A DNA stretch of 27,772 nucleotides, taken from assembly GCA_003427395.1 (NCBI GenBank), contig BFEA01000811.1:309305-337076 (forward strand). The letters are read 5' to 3'. Both the position numbers and the translations under genes were made by a program. The notes below the pieces were generated by a model. It did no database searches. It saw only the letters and a list, made by a program, of their open reading frames with translations, and was not told the origin of the DNA. Below are positions 8,814 to 18,400 of the stretch, piece by piece. The stretch is from Chara braunii (lineage: Eukaryota > Streptophyta > Charophyceae > Charales > Characeae). The first letter of the stretch is position 1; every line of letters begins with the position of its first letter.

Positions 8814-9901
8814 TGCAATGAATTGCAGTGTCATACGGGCTGTACACTACTATCTGTCTTGTCTGGTTTTGAGTTCTGGGACTTGATCCCGTGACCTGTA
8901 CTGTGGCTGTGTGTTTCTTTGTGTGTGTTCGCCCTGCTGGGCTCGATCCCTAAGTCTGATTGTGAGAGTCTCTGTAAAGTAGTCATAAAACTACTGGACC
9001 TTTCTGTTTTGTCCTTTTCCGCCCTTGAGTTGTAGGTCGTTTCTTTTCTTCCCTTTTGCCCATTTTAGGTCTAGATTCGGTCCTAGCCTGTAGGCTTTCG
9101 AGTGAGTGCAAGCAGGAGTCTACAAGAGTGTCGAAGGCAAAGGAAACCGGGTTCTGCCTCGTCTTTTTTTTTCAGGAAGTGCTGCTGGAAGGACTGCTGG
9201 AGGTTGCTACGTTGTGTCCCTAGCGCAGGCATCCTCATCTTGCTGAGACGCTGACAGCCATAGCTGGGGCAGCCAGCTACCACATCATCGGACAGCGCAG
9301 AGTATCAGGCCCTGAGCGATGAGTGGCGCCGTCCCTCTTCTGTTCTGTTGGGGGTTTTGCAGCTGCCATCAAAGCAGCATGGTTCACGTGTCTTCTTCAA
9401 TGTGGCAGGTCTCCATCTTCATCGTGGTGGTGCTCTTGTTCTTCATCCTCCGAGCTGCGCTCCCGTGCTGAGTGGGCCCTTCATCTGGACCTGGGATTGG
9501 ATGTTGCTGCCAGGTGTTGTGTCGGATGCAGGAGGGTGGTTTAGTGTGGGCAGGCTAGATGGTTTGGGTGACTGTGTGCACCATAGCTTGAGCTTGGTGG
9601 CGAGGAAGGAAGAAGAAGAAGAACCCGCTGATGATGAAACAGTGTAATAGTTGGTTCCTGGGTGTTGTTAATAACGTTGTTGGGATTCTTGGGAAAACAG
9701 TGTGTTGATTCGCTTGAGGGAGCGGGGGATTATAATAAGAACGGATTAGTTTCAATTCTATTTTGGTTCCAAGTGCTTCGGCTGTGTATTCTCTCATCTG
9801 GTGTTGCATGATTTGGTCTCTCCAAGATGCCTTGTCATTGCACATGTGTATGGGAACGTGTGGATGCCATGCTGTATCTCGTTTCAATCAGGCACATAAC
9901 A
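8814..9901 (+). mobile_element. LTR copy B, apparently full length (1,088 bp)
   Basis: The segment starts TGCAATGAATTG and ends CACATAACA, giving TG...CA termini. Its first part matches LTR copy A next to the gypsy element. Its whole length matches copy C (19752-20811), including GTTGTTGGGATTCTTGG and GAACGTGTGGATGCC against C's GAGCGTGTGAATTCG. A primer-binding site follows two bases after the end, so this is a 5' LTR rather than a solo LTR. No gag follows, so the element is truncated inside its leader. An ORF on the minus strand at 9083-9283 has no support. Confidence 0.75.
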
Positions 9902-9903
9902 GT

Positions 9904-9915
9904 TCGTATCGGAGC
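9904..9915 (+). other. Primer-binding site (initiator tRNA-Met type)
   Basis: TCGTATCGGAGC matches 10 of 12 bases of TGGTATCAGAGC, the complement of the 3' end of plant initiator tRNA-Met used by many LTR retrotransposons. It lies two bases after the LTR's terminal CA. The two mismatches suggest age. Confidence 0.65.
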
Positions 9916-10668
9916 CACGGGATTAATTAGTGGCCGACATCTGTCGGGCTGGCGGTTGGCAGTTTGGGGCAGTGCCCCATAGTCTTCAACAACGTTGGCA
10001 GTGACATCTGTCGATTGATTGGCAGGCACTGGCGAGAAAGCGAGTTTGAAAAAAAAAGAAGAGAAACAAAAAAGAGGATCTTTTGGCTTTAGTTGCCCCC
10101 GACACTAACTGGGACGTCAACCCTAATTAGCCGTCCAGTGACCTGAGGGCACAACAATCCTCAAGTGGCAGGCTCAGCCTGCCTGGCCAGCCACTGGTTT
10201 TGGATGACCGCTTGAGGGTCAAATTTTGCAGAAGTGCTGGCGATTCGATTGTGGTATCGATTGGAACTTGCAGCAAGCATTCAGTTTGGGCGCTGGCCGA
10301 CAGTGCCAACGTGCGGTCAAAGTTGACCGGCGGCAATCTCCAATCAAGACATGATTGAGCGAGTTTGTTTCGGCAACCTGTCCCTCTGGCGTTAGCTTCA
10401 GTCTGTCAGAACTGGTCTGTCAGGTCCCTCACTCTGAGGCCTGTCCAGAGGTCACCAGATGTTTGTCAGTCTGGCCGTCATCAGTGGGTTGTCAACTGTT
10501 TGACTTTCCCTCTTACCTTGCCTGCAGTTGACTGTGATTCTTGAGCGTGTGCACAGGCTGTGTCTGCAGTCTCTGTTTGGTCTGCTGGTCTGTCCTGTTA
10601 TATTCTGCCGTGCCAGATCTGTTGTCTGTCCAGTTAAACCTGTCAGTCCTAGAGGGTCGGTTTGCCTT
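9916..10668 (+). other. Remaining leader of the LTR B element, then unrecognised DNA
   Basis: No gag or pol similarity is visible in any frame. The stretch is rich in CTGTC and TGTCAG motifs, especially 10390-10660, which may be degenerate repeats leading into the 31-bp tandem array. Where the retroelement leader ends cannot be determined. Confidence 0.35.
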
Positions 10669-10762
10669 GTCAGAACGATCCATGCAGTAACTCTGTGTTG
10701 TCAGAACAGTCCGTGCAGTGAGTCTGTGTTGTCAGAACGGTCCGTGCAGTAAGTCTGATTGT
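10669..10762. repeat. Three-copy 31-bp tandem repeat
   Basis: The block TCAGAAC...GTCC(A)TGCAGT occurs with CAGAAC at 10671, 10702 and 10733, an exact 31-bp period. Copies differ at a few positions (GATCCATG, AGTCCGTG, GGTCCGTG). The third copy diverges after AAGTCTG. An ORF at 10528-10752 reads through it and is not considered a gene. Confidence 0.85.
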
Positions 10763-10870
10763 TTGGGTGTGCGGTTAAAGGGAACAATTGCTATTTTGCT
10801 GTTCATCGCTGCCTGCAACCTCCCTGAACATCCATAGACATGAAGGGCTCATCTGCTCTTTGTCTTAACC

Positions 10871-11040
10871 ATACTTGCGGCGCACTGGAGCGGTGCGCGA
10901 TGCGGTGCAGTGCGCCGTGCGGAATGCGCGCGGTGACACCGCGCGCGCATGTGCGCGCGCACACGCACGAGGTGCGCCGTGCGCGCAATGCATGGGGACG
11001 CGCTACCCCTGCAAGGTGCGCAATGTGCGCCATGCCTCTT
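10871..11040. repeat. GCGC-rich low-complexity block
   Basis: The tract is dominated by TGCGCG/GCGCAC alternations. It starts CATACTTGCGGCGCA and resembles, in reverse orientation, the block at 12180-12272. ORFs across it on both strands (10803-11385) are Cys/Arg/Ala-rich products of the base composition. Confidence 0.75.
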
Positions 11041-11044
11041 TTCG

Positions 11045-11054
11045 GTGTGTGTGC

Positions 11055-11092
<38 letters not shown>

Positions 11093-11093
11093 A
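11045..11093. repeat. Compound (TG)n(GA)n microsatellite
   Basis: A run of about 14 TG units, with one C interruption, passes directly into about 10 GA units. It lies between the GCGC block and the 49-bp duplication. Confidence 0.95.
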
Positions 11094-11131
11094 GAAACCG
11101 TGTGCTGACACTATCGGACCAAAGAAACCGC

Positions 11132-11229
11132 CCTTATCAACGGGCAACATGAATCCAGAAGCGGGGGCGGCATGCACAAACCTTATCAACGGGCAACATG
11201 AATCCAGAAGCGGGGGCGGCATGCACAAA
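11132..11229. repeat. Perfect 49-bp tandem duplication
   Basis: The unit CCTTATCAACGGGC...ATGCACAAA at 11132-11180 is repeated without a difference at 11181-11229. Exact identity points to a recent event or an assembly artefact. The second unit ends inside the start of fold-back copy M4. Confidence 0.95.
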
Positions 11230-11280
11230 GGACAAAAAATATGGCGGTGTATCTTTCGATGTTCTGGCGGAAGATTCATT
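11222..11280 (-). mobile_element. Fold-back element fragment M4
   Basis: The reverse complement contains AATCTTCCGCCAGAACATCG and AAAGATACACCGCCATA, matching the interior of element M1 at 25871-25992. Only the start of its right arm (TTTGTGCA) is present. The ends are lost. Confidence 0.7.
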
Positions 11281-11383
11281 CATACGTTGGGTGGTGGAGA
11301 GCGAAGGGCCGATGAATCAGGTAACCACGTAACGTATCTCTGGAACCTTTCTTCTTTTTTTTTTAGAGAATCTCTGAACAAAT

Positions 11384-11467
11384 GAGACTGAATCCTCCGC
11401 TTGAACATGGAAAGATACATTGCCATATATGTCTTGTTGTGCATGTCGAGAGTAGTGAAGCGAGCCC
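11384..11467 (+). mobile_element. Fold-back element fragment M3 (left arm missing)
   Basis: The interior (GAATCCTCCGCTTGAACATG, AAAGATACATTGCCATA) and the right arm (GTCGAGAGTAGTGAAGCGAG then CCC) match M1. The left terminal inverted repeat is replaced by unrelated sequence. Confidence 0.75.
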
Positions 11468-11477
11468 GTTGGTAAAC

Positions 11478-11985
11478 ATTACCGTTGAGGTTCTGACATG
11501 TTGGACGCGCCGGGCTTCACTCGTGCAAAGAAATTGGGCATCGCCACACCACTCTCGAAATTTGCGAAATGGGAATGAACTTCCTGCTCGAACACGACCA
11601 GATGCCCCCGCCACATTTCTGTCTTTTTCACATTTCGAGAGTGGTGCGGCGAGGCCCATTCTGATGTTCTTCCTTTACGTTCATTTCTTTTTATTTAAAA
11701 AAATAAAAAATCCAGGAAAAACGGCTGCCAGTTCCATCGTTTTCTACTTCAGAAGTAATACGAAGAGAACATTTTGAGAGATCGCGACCCTCATCATGAC
11801 TGAATCTGGCCTGCAAGAACCCTACCATACAGACTGCAATTACCGTTGAGGTTCTGACAAGTTGGACGTGCCGGGCAACACTCGTGCAAAGACATTCTGG
11901 TTTTCTTCCTTTACGTTTAAAAAAAAAACAAAAAAAAACAAAAAAAAAAAACAAAAACATTCCAGGAAAAACGGCTGTCAGTTCC
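11478..11985 (+). repeat. Duplicated segment, one copy carrying element M2
   Basis: Copy 1 is 11478-11535 plus 11658-11735, and copy 2 is 11839-11985. Both contain TACCGTTGAGGTTCTGACA, GTTGGACG(C/T)GCCGGGC, CACTCGTGCAAAGA, CTTCCTTTACGTT and CCAGGAAAAACGGCTG. In copy 2 the A-rich part is expanded to a run of A with scattered C (11921-11959). Copy 1 is split by M2 while copy 2 is not. Confidence 0.88.
11536..11657 (+). mobile_element. Fold-back DNA transposon (MITE) M2, with ATT target duplication
   Basis: This 122-bp element has 34-bp terminal inverted repeats at 11536-11569 and 11624-11657, identical at 29 of 34 positions. They start GGGC and end GGCCC. It is flanked by ATT on both sides (11533-11535, 11658-11660). 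The homologous segment at 11880-11900 has a single ATT at 11894-11896 and no insert, so both the element ends and the 3-bp target duplication are directly visible. Three-base A/T-only duplications and GGGCC-type ends resemble PIF/Harbinger (Tourist-like) MITEs; that placement is inference. Confidence 0.85.
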
Positions 11986-11987
11986 CA

Positions 11988-12088
11988 AAAAGCTTTCAGG
12001 CCAACGCGTGGCCTCCAAAAAAACAGAGTGTTACCCGAACTACAGATTACTAAAAGCTTTCAGGCCAACGCGTGGCCTCCAAAAAAAA
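11988..12088. repeat. Direct repeat of about 37 bp with 64-bp period
   Basis: AAAAGCTTTCAGGCCAACGC followed by GTGGCCTCCAAAAAAA occurs at 11988 and again at 12052. About 27 bases separate the units. Confidence 0.9.
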
Positions 12089-12136
12089 TTTGGCTGCCCG
12101 TTTCTTATTTTACGCGAGCAGGGGGCCGGGTCTACT

Positions 12137-12137
12137 N
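12137..12137. other. Ambiguous base N
   Basis: A single undetermined base lies just before a T-rich run (12150-12168), so local assembly quality is doubtful. Confidence 0.95.
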
Positions 12138-12179
12138 CCGCCCCTCACAACTTTTTTTTTTTTTTTGACCCCCATTTTT

Positions 12180-12272
12180 GGAGGTGCGCCGCATGCAGTG
12201 CGCGCACGTCGTGCGGGATGCGCGGTGCGGCACACGTGCGCAGTGCAGCGCATCGCGATGCGCCACAAGTAT
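12180..12272. repeat. GCGC-rich block, inverted relative to 10871-11040
   Basis: The minus strand begins CATACTTGTGGCGCATCGCG, corresponding to CATACTTGCGGCGCACTGGA at 10871. It replaces the intron-like 3' part of RING copy R3, which ends at about 12272. Confidence 0.7.
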
Positions 12273-12990
12273 GGAACGTACGGAGCATGGAATGAAGATG
12301 AAGGCAAAGGAGAGGATAAGAAAAGCCTCAAGAATGAGTCTGTCCTCGACAACAGAGAGGACGCACATTGTAATTGGGCACATGGAAGACCTAGCTGAGC
12401 ATTCTCAGCACAATGATTGCCACGACGGCTGGCACTGAGCATGCCCACCACACCCTCCCGACAAATGGCATGTTCATTGCAGGCCAAAATGAAGGACGCA
12501 CGCTCACCACAAAAGACCACGCATTCAGTATAGCGCCCATGGCGACAAAATGGACATATAGTGTCCAGACGGGGAGGGTGTCTGCAGTCAGGAACGTAGG
12601 GACAATCCTCTACACACATGGATGCAGAAACCATGCCATTGTAGTGATTGTGACAGAGACGATGGCGGCTACAGCCGAGTGTAACAGTGTCTGTAGCTGT
12701 GCAAAGGAGAAGGCCGCAGAGTGTTGGTATATTGTCCTGCTGCAGCACAGGGCCAGAGGAATGATCTTCAACATAAAAGAGATTGCGAACAGCTGGTGAG
12801 GCAAGAAAACAGCATCATTGTGTAACATCAGCCATGGCATGAATCAGGATGCCATTGTCCCACACCTCCCAGTGGTCAGAGGTATGTACAATGGCCATGT
12901 AATGGCCTGGTCCGTGCATAATGCAGGCAGAGATGTGGGATGGAGGATTAAACCAGCATGCAATAATATATAGCGTGCATAATAATTTCA
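12272..12990 (-). pseudogene. RING-family copy R3: USP-like His box plus two RING-like modules, broken
   Basis: On the minus strand, from about 12960, the translation reads HISACIMHGPGHYMAIV then HWEVWDNG. This resembles the C-terminal His box of ubiquitin-specific proteases (GHY, then W...D). A stop (TGA near 12820) interrupts. The open frame 12748-12110 then carries RING-like module 1 (LGCSRHRLCHNH, CVEDCPYVPDC, ICPFC) and module 2 (ECVVFC, ILACNEHAIC, NHCAENAQLGLPC). The terminal pair reads VRPLCCRG in another frame, so one zinc ligand is lost and 11 bp are missing compared with R4. The downstream exon is absent. Zinc binding and ubiquitin-related function are inferred from spacing only. 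Confidence 0.68.
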
Positions 12991-15250
12991 GAAAAGAAAA
13001 GGTCAGGCTCTCTATTTTAGGGCCTCTCCAAACAGACTGTTAGAATATTATAAGATACTGTTTGTTCACGGATGAGTAACATGACGTACGCACATTTATT
13101 TTGGTACCAAGTTTTCACACAGCAAAAGTAGCAAATAATTACAGCCTTCGGTGTTCATTCAGTGGTTCATCCTGGGAGCTCCACCAGTTGGGAGTGTTTG
13201 GTGTGGTAGGGTGGTCACGGTAGGAGATTGGCCACCCGTTCCACGGCAGTGTATCTTGCACATCGGTTAAACTTTCTTGGAGGAAGAGTAACAAGGTTTT
13301 TCTTACTTCAGCGCACCCATGCACATGTGGTAGGGTGCTGCTTTTGTTTTTTGCCGATTCAATCTCTTTCCCTGCACAATGACTCTCCTGGTTGTTGAAG
13401 CTTCCTGCTGAGATCCTCGGTGAGAGGATTGCATAGACTCTCAGTTGAATTGCAGGGCAATCCTAATTACATGAACAGGTTTTCTGACATGCACCTTGTG
13501 TTGATGCAGCACCACAAGTGCACTGCCCCTGAAACCCCTCATGCTCAGTGGCTGCCAGCTACTTCAAAGCGTCCACAGCAAACTAACAAGGGTGGAATGT
13601 ATGTTTGTCATTGTGATACAACCAACAAGAGAAGTCCTTGCAAACCGTGTAGGCATATTACCATACTGCCCTTATACCCCCATGCACACAGGCGAAGAGA
13701 CAATGCAAGGCAACGATCAGAACTGTCCTCGCAAGAAGGTTAAAGATTGATATTCACACACTTCCGACATACCCATCCAGACATGCAAAGAGACAAACCA
13801 GCCATCAAAACTGAGGCCGTGAAATTACCCCCTGTATGGGATGAATAATAACCGGGACACGACACAATCTCATCCAATCCAACATCAAGTTCACAGGTGG
13901 AAAATGGCATTAGCAATTTAATGTTAGTGAAGCACTGGGGATGACAACAGTTGTTCGGAAAGAACGAGTAGGGCAATCATTCGCCATATAACACAGCTAG
14001 TTCCCGTGCGGCATACCTTTTCCCACCATTCTGACCACCTTTCTTTTCATCGCTCGTATCACCGCTGCACAGGAAACGGGCAGAAAACACAGTTATTGCC
14101 ACCTAGGAGGCAGTTTTCGAAATGTGGAACCTGCAGGTAGGGAGGCTCCCATGTCAGCTGCAAAATATCGAGGAAGTTTTCCCGAGTACTTCGAGCGACA
14201 GCCATGTGAATTCTGTGTCAGCTTTTTCTCCATAGAATCCTTTGTGATGCCTGGCCTGACATCAATCACTCCTGGAGTCACTCTCTGTCCACCCCGTGTT
14301 TGTACTCTTAGGCAATCCCGAATTCTAACCAATTGTGAGCTTGTCATCCTTTGTTTGTTTATGCCTATTGAACAACACCGCACAAAGACACAACAGACCC
14401 GCTCTCAACCTTTTGCCTGCAAAGGCTGAATGCAAATCGTAGGATGAGCACACAGACATTTTAACCCTGCCTGCCTACTAACTTTAGTTCCAAATGTTTG
14501 TCTTCTCAACAATCCCGAACCGGTTCCAAACCTGGGATCCTTTGTTTGTTTACGCTCATTGAACAACAGCGTGCAAAGACACCAAACACGCTGAACCCAT
14601 ACACCTCAGGACAAGCACACGGGCATTTGTCCGTGCCTCCTGACTTTGGTTCCAAGCATCACTATTCATGATAACAGTCATCCACATTAATGTTTCTCGG
14701 TAGATTGTTTACAATCATTTTGACTGTTTCAATCATTCACATATTTGACATTGCATCCACCACACAGCCAGAACAAGCCAATCACTAAGACTGGCCCAGT
14801 TGGCATCTAGATCATTTCTCCAGAGTTGAGCACAGCATCAAGTGGCAGAGATCCACACTAACGGGTGCCCAAAGAGCTCAACAGATTAGTCCAGAGAACG
14901 AACAGTACAGTCTGCCAGCTTTCGCCCTGATCGTTACACTACTACTTTCGATTGTGGTCGCTCAAGTCCAGACGCTCGTTTGAGCCTTCACAAGAACAAC
15001 ACCTGGCAAATGCTGACAGACATCTTGTCAACTACTACTTGATTCTATTCAGCTGAGTCCTGAAGCTCATTTTATTACATAGCCTTCAATGTCTCTGAGA
15101 TTGAAAATGCAATAGCAGTTTTGCACAAGACCATCCAAGCGGAACTCAACTGAAATGCATTTGACTACCCCTGCTCCAAAGAGTGTGCCATACTCAATGC
15201 AGTCCAAAAAAATGGGAATTTGGTAGCCTGCAAAAGTTTTTCACAAGTAC
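12991..15250. other. No recognisable gene
   Basis: Only short frames are present. Positions 13003-13045 (GGGCCTCTCCAAACAG and flanks) resemble 8768-8812 upstream of LTR B, suggesting a minor dispersed repeat. A tandem duplication occupies 14298-14657. On the minus strand the frame 14093-14383 (KYSGKLPRYFAADMGAS) shows no known domain. Confidence 0.4.
14298..14657. repeat. Diverged tandem duplication (198 bp and 162 bp units)
   Basis: The unit 14298-14495 and the unit 14496-14657 share, in the same order, GTTTGT...CAATCCCGAA, ATCCTTTGTTTGTTTA, ATTGAACAACA, GCAAAGACAC and CT(A/G)ACTTT(A/G)GTTCCAA. The second unit lacks about 35 bp in total. Divergence suggests an old event. Confidence 0.8.
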
Positions 15251-15426
15251 CTCGAGGAAGTTCTTCCACTCTTCTCAGACTCCTCTTCAGCAGCAGGCTC
15301 CTCCCTCACAGAGGCAGGCTCCTCCACATTGGCAACAACTCCAGCATGCAAGGGTCCAGGTTTCGCCAGACCAGCCTTCAGGGCCGCTGCCGCTGCCGCC
15401 AATTTTGCACTTTCAACCGCTGCACT
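15251..15426 (-). CDS. Possible internal or terminal exon, Ala/Glu-rich
   Basis: The minus strand has a good acceptor (GTGCTGTCTGCAG) before 15426. An open frame follows, reading SAAVESAKLAAAAAALKAG and later NVEEPASVREEPAAEEESEK. A possible donor (GAG|GTACTT) lies at 15251. Without splicing, the frame stops at 15241. The composition, an Ala-rich helix followed by acidic Glu/Pro repeats, looks like real low-complexity protein sequence and unlike its neighbours. It lies 4 kb downstream of the last PWI gene exon on the same strand, so it could belong to that gene or to the next one. I do not recognise it. Confidence 0.4.
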
Positions 15427-18400
15427 CTGCAGACAGCACATCATAAAAATGATCATTCCAAGCCGTTAGTGGGCATCATATGATACAATTTCACGGCCCC
15501 ATCCAAACTCCAAGACTACTCAAAATACAAGGTGCACGACCAAACACCCCAGGGTGCCTTTCTGTCCAGCCAGATAGTACACCCTTTCATGCAAGCAGAG
15601 ATGAAGCATCTGAGAACACAGCATACTGTCTAATACGAAAACAATGTGAAGGAGTTTTGCTTTTCATATTGAGAATGGAACCCTCGAACAAAACTGATGT
15701 TCGCCACTGCAATGTCACCCGCAACAGTGGGCGAGCATAACCCGGGGTACCCAGGAGCAAGGAACGTCAAATAGAAAGGCATCCAACTCACATAACGCCT
15801 GTGTTTCCTCACTTCGCAACAATCCATCCACCCATGGTTCCATTCTATTCCATCCAACTTAGGGTAAACGAGCCGAGCTGCCAGATCTGCATCACAAGGG
15901 CGAATACACCCCGCCGGGCTATAACTATGTCCTAGTAGCACAGGCCTGATATGCAACACACCCGGTCTCTGCTAGTCTTTAATGATTACAGCCAAGTGAG
16001 ACCCTAAACCAGTGAAGTACAGTGGTGCTTATCCTGCCTACGCTCCCACGGACAGGGTACCCTTTGACAACAAAGCAAGCTCTGCTCAGATGCCGCTGAG
16101 AATTTCCACTCAAGGCACCGAGCAGGATGAGCTACCAAACCATGACACAGCAACACTCGATAACAACAAAATCACCTTCAAAGCATTGCAACCAAACTGT
16201 TTATTTGATGATACATCCAATAAGTATCACGCTTAAGAAGAAACACGGCTGCAGTATCGTGCAGAAGCGATGGACCTGGGTGTTCTTCACCCGTAAGATG
16301 ATTTTCAATCGATGGTTTAGCCATGTACCTTCAGACCACCTCCGTCCTTGGCCCTTGGGACAATTTTTCGAGATGCAACAAGGACGGCACAAAAGCAGAG
16401 TTACTCACGCACCAAAACTAGACCCTTAGAAAAAATGTCTACTACACTTGACTGAGCCGATCACCCTCCAATAGCTTAGTGGTGGGGTTCAACAGGGATA
16501 GAATGAATGACGGATAGATCTTGCTGCTGCTGGCACTCTCATTTGGGGACAGCCGCCTGTACGGCCCATGTTGGGTCAAGGCTCATTCCATCCATCATAG
16601 CAAGGAGTGGCCCATTCAATGCCAGTCCCAATCAAGGATCCAGAGCAGAACAGGAATGCAACAAACAAAGAATGCTGTAAGCCAAAAGTGCCCGCACCAA
16701 AACTCTGAGGCAAGCCCCCCATAACAAGTGTCTCTGTAACGACTCTGGACAGTCGGCTCATTTTAGCACCTAGCTCTCCAGAATCTCCCAATCAGAGGCA
16801 GGGCACGTTGGTGTATCGAGTACAGGAAACACGCGACTTTCTCCCACTCCTACAGTCCAAAACTCTTGCTGACAGTGTGTGTCACGCCATGCTGGTTCAA
16901 CCTGAATGTGATGAGAACAGATATCACAGATAACAGGAACAGCAAAATGCGGATCCGTGGTGAAAGCAGAGTACCGTTACGGCCAAACTTTTACAAACAA
17001 CGATGAAGACACCCAACCATGCCCAGTTCCGTAAACGATTAACTTACTAGGAAGCTTGGCAAAAACCATTAGCAAATTTTGATCACACAGAGGCCGGCCT
17101 GCCTGCACGAGAATCCAATCCAAACGCTTTCCAACATCAACATAGTAGCCCTTGGAAAGGAAAAGGATTGCCAAATCCCCTGAACACCCAGACAATAATT
17201 TCTAAATATTCCAAATAAGAAATGTGAATATTGATATATATATTCCATCGATATAATTTACTTCGCTCGCCAAAAGTGGGCTTTTGGCATAGTTTTCAAG
17301 TTTCCAGCCTTTCAAAGTTCCTTGCGAAGCTCTCAACCCTTTCCCCCCTGAATATTAAATATATTCCAAACAAGCCTTCCAAAGCTGTGGACCCTTTCCC
17401 TCTGCAATCCTCGTATAGGTCTTCGCATAGTTTGCAAGTTTCCATCCCAATACGAAGAGCACCATCACACATGAACCATTATTTGAGCATGGTCGGTATC
17501 TACAATTTCCAATCCAAATATGAGCACCCTCACATGGGAACCCTTGGAAAACCGAGACAACATGGCACACCCCAGGTGTGAGACACCCCAAGGAAAACCA
17601 AAGTAATGTCTCAGCCAGGCTGTGGTTTTGCAACAGCGAGTATGTTACCATCCATCCACCACTGGAACAGTCCTGACTGCAGGTTTATGTGGGAAGGCCT
17701 ACACTTGGGGATCAAAACCCAGGCAAGAACTCCATTAGAAGTGCACTGTTCACTCTGAACACTACGTATACTGCTCAAGGGGATATGACACGGTGTCGTC
17801 AGTTTCAGCACTCAAGAGAGAAAGAGACCGCAGGACCAACTTGTGTGAAGCGCATAGTTCTGTGGCGTGCACGCACGAACACTGTTCAAGGTCAGTGTCC
17901 AAACCTGTACTGAAACCATTGAAAATGGCAAAGATAACAGATTTGCTAACAGTTTAAACCACAATCCACCAAAGCCATCCAGCAAGTGCATCATGGCATC
18001 ACCAATAAGACCAGGAAACATTTCCACCCAGGACCAGAAGGTGGTCCATAGGAACCCTTATTCACAAGTTTTATTTGACAACTGCAAGACCTCATCTCCC
18101 CTTTCCTTAAGTAGAATGCACAGGCTTAACGGCATTATACGACTGTACTGGCACAAAATATGCAGCAGTACATCAGCTCCCACCCCCCCCCACACCCCCT
18201 CTGTTGCGGGGGGCAAGGGGCAGGGGAGGACGGGGCCAGCGGTGTGTATTAGTAAGTTTGCGTGAAACTCGTGCCCCGTGACACGCTAGTGCCAACAAGT
18301 TGGCTTTATGAGACAAGGAACCCGGCGGGACATGGGAAGGTAGAAACAGAGTACCAAAGGTCCAACAACATTGCTATTCCTATCTGACTGAACCCGTATA

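Noticed and set aside
10803-11385. ORFs of 158 and 181 codons on both strands, Cys/Arg/Ala-rich
   Set aside because: They consist of GCGC blocks, the (TG)n(GA)n run and MITE sequence. Both strands are open because of composition.
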